From contig CM052360.1 of NCBI GenBank assembly GCA_028551475.1, positions 7,738,501 through 7,802,500 on the forward strand: a DNA stretch of 64,000 nucleotides, read 5' to 3'. Each line of letters starts with the position of its first letter. The first letter of the stretch is position 1. The DNA is from Casuarina equisetifolia (Eukaryota > Streptophyta > Magnoliopsida > Fagales > Casuarinaceae). Of this stretch, positions 62,117-64,000 are shown piece after piece. A program made the translations under genes and the position numbers. The notes under the pieces were generated by a model, which saw nothing but the letters and a program-made list of their open reading frames with translations, was not told the DNA's origin and made no database searches.

Positions 62117-64000
62117 GAAGGAAATACATCTTATACATGAAAGAATGTAAATGCAATGGAAGTTAAAAAACGGGGGGAGGGGAGGCGGTAACATTCTCTG
62201 AACACGATGGAAAACGGGAGGAGAGCTTTAACGGAGCAATCAAAGACATTGCTTTAGGAGTGAGATCTGATGTATGACGCTTAATGGCAAGCTCTATGAC
62301 ATCCACAGCATCAGGTCCTGTTACCTGCTAAGACGACCTCAAGTGAATTGGGAGCAAAAAATATGATGATGAACAACAAAAGGGTCCATATATTATCATA
62401 TTCATTTGATAGCAAGCAATATTACCCAGATGGTGCACTTATGCAATTGATATGCACTAGAAGCAAAAGTCAATAGTCAGCGTTATTGTGGATTTTACCC
62501 CTTAAGTTAGTCAAGCAGCCTTTTGGAATCAAGATGAATTGGCCAGGGCATAAAATGAATATAAGAAAGTAGTATGTAACGAGCATTAAATATTTCAGTT
62601 GCCCCTCATTTCAGTTTCTGTAACTTACTGACAACAAAACGAAGCCAAATTAATTTTTTCCATCTTAAGAAATCAAGGCCAAATAAGAAACAAAAAAGAG
62701 CAAAGGAAAAAGAACGATATATTCAAAAAGGACTGGCTATATGTGGAGATTTTATTTGTCCATGGCATTATCTTCAAATCTGCTTCATCCTATTTTTGAC
62801 GACCTGAAAATAATGTAGCTAAAATAGTCATATCAAGTTCATACAACTAACATATCAAAGAGGTTGCACTCCAATTTACTGAATCCTCTACATCAAGCAT
62901 TCTGGCGTCTAGTATATAAAAAATAAGACAGCTAAAATTACCACAGGAAGTCCATACATCCAAGAGTTTGAACTTACAGTTATTAGATCCTCTATGTCAA
63001 GCATTCCGGCATTATTGACTAGCAAGTCACCATATTCTCCTATACACCAAACTGCCACTCGAACAAGGCATTCCTGTTGAAAATATCACAACAGTCCTCT
63101 CAGGACAAACAAATGTTCATAAATAGGATGTATGCTTAAATAGTCAAGATCCAGGAGCTTGTGTTGAGCATTTTGGTCCCTTTTTTTTTTTTCCTCTCAA
63201 AAGTATATTGAACATAAATCTCAAAGGGGAAAAAACCACTGAGTACCTGCTCAGCTGATTTCTGGAATGCTCTATATAATGCCCTTACAGTATATCCATG
63301 GAGGTCAGAAGCGTTGCTTATCACAACAATAAGGGCATGCCAGACTTCATCTTTTACAAAATTTCCAGCCTACTAAGCATATCATAAAGATAAGTATCCC
63401 CCCCTAACAAAAAAATAATAATAATAGAGTTTGTTTTCAAGTACCAAAAATAAAATGACTAACGAATATTAGATGTGGCACTTTCATACCAAGCAAATTA
63501 AACATATATTGCAAGAAACAATTTTTAGTTGGAAGTTTGAACAAGAAGCTTTAGTAAAAAGGGAAATCGAAACATGTAAATCTATTCAAATTACCATCTG
63601 AAAATGTTATGATCAGAGCATACAGAGGTGAAAATATCATTACCCTCACTGACATATCCATATACTTTCGCATATTTGAACACATTTCTTTGTTTACTCA
63701 ACCCTTTTTGTCACGATGCCAAATACTTGTGGCATCTTCTGATTATATTTTATTCACCTAAAAGCAGGAAATAGCATAACAAATAGTGGAAGCGGTTCAA
63801 CATCTCACAGAATATAGACTTCACTGGCAGAAAAAGGGAAACCAACCTAGGGTAGATGCTGACCAAGCAATTGCAGAAAGATTGAGATGTTCCATAAAAA
63901 GACCAAACAAACAGCCTAATATGATACACCAGACAAAAAGTAGGTTATTTTGCTTATACCTCAGAGAGAACCTTCAGCATCTGATCGATGTATCATATCT

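Larger units (their letters stand above)
53990..64000 (-). pseudogene. AP-1 complex subunit gamma (gamma-adaptin) pseudogene, partial, split by a retrotransposon
   Basis: Exons on the minus strand: 63,960-64,000+ (YIDQMLKVLSE), 63,247-63,369 (VKDEVWHALIVVISNASDLH), 62,978-63,073 (VRVAVWCIGEYGDLLVNNAG), about 62,193-62,324 (DAVDVIELAIKRH, SSRFPSCSE), 55,657-55,758 (GSLLLELQQRSIEFNSII), 55,286-55,536 (MPVLDEATF, clathrin-box-like LLDLSPDD, FLHDLLGVDL), about 54,340-54,525 (TGTDVLLDLLSIETP) and 53,990-54,094 (LQLHLDPATSNILPASGNGS). Gamma-adaptin is the large AP-1 subunit in clathrin coats at the trans-Golgi. Damage: TGA at 63,993 where relatives have Trp, a lost donor after SCSE, a 5.9-kb element in the next intron, an internal deletion removing the first half of the ear domain, and no final exon. 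The 5' part lies beyond the window. Confidence 0.93.

Overview
ORGANISM. The window is nuclear DNA from a plant, almost certainly a eudicot. It is AT-rich, its genes are split by GT-AG introns, its LTR retrotransposons carry plant-type primer-binding sites, and every recognisable host gene has plant relatives (AP-1 gamma-adaptin, NHL-repeat membrane protein, METTL13-like methyltransferase, PRP31, RNase H-domain protein, dCTP pyrophosphatase). I cannot name the species from sequence alone. LAYOUT. 1-1,650: a copy of NHL-gene sequence followed by a 5'-truncated LINE tail. 2,000-4,480: gene-poor, with a decayed tandem repeat. 4,482-10,137: a Ty3/gypsy chromovirus-like element on the minus strand (TSD GAACA), many frames broken. 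12,654-20,607: a Ty1/copia element (TSD AAAGA) with a long intact pol frame, carrying an opposite-strand solo LTR at 18,690-19,963 (TSD TTGCC). 20,748-22,045: dCTP pyrophosphatase pseudogene, minus strand. 23,780-26,210, 29,400-30,640 and 31,690-32,270: decayed copia pieces. 32,280-33,420: LINE 3' part, minus strand. 34,553-40,159: METTL13-like pseudogene, plus strand, followed by a PRP31 exon at 40,591-40,995. 41,379-45,305: RNase H-domain pseudogene, minus strand. 45,420-49,740: seven copies of a coiled-coil-coding segment, the last five at an almost constant 514-bp spacing. 50,216-51,760: NHL gene, 3' half only, minus strand. 53,198-53,631: exact 217-bp tandem duplication. 53,990-64,000: AP-1 gamma-adaptin pseudogene, minus strand, split by a 5.9-kb gag-only Ty3-type element (56,241-62,116, TSD GAAGG). 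HOW IT FITS TOGETHER. I see no complete, clearly functional host gene. Six unrelated host genes are present as intron-containing but incomplete and disabled copies, so they are not retrocopies. They look like one or more decayed segmental duplications that collected transposons. Many of the stop codons are what C-to-T change (on either strand) would give, which suggests a long period of heavy cytosine methylation. There is no sign of an operon, CRISPR array, toxin system or other new molecular machine. The most unusual structures are the 514-bp coiled-coil exon array, the shared deamination-type damage and an in-phase METTL13/PRP31 junction. Exon ends were read by eye against remembered family sequences and may be off by a few bases.
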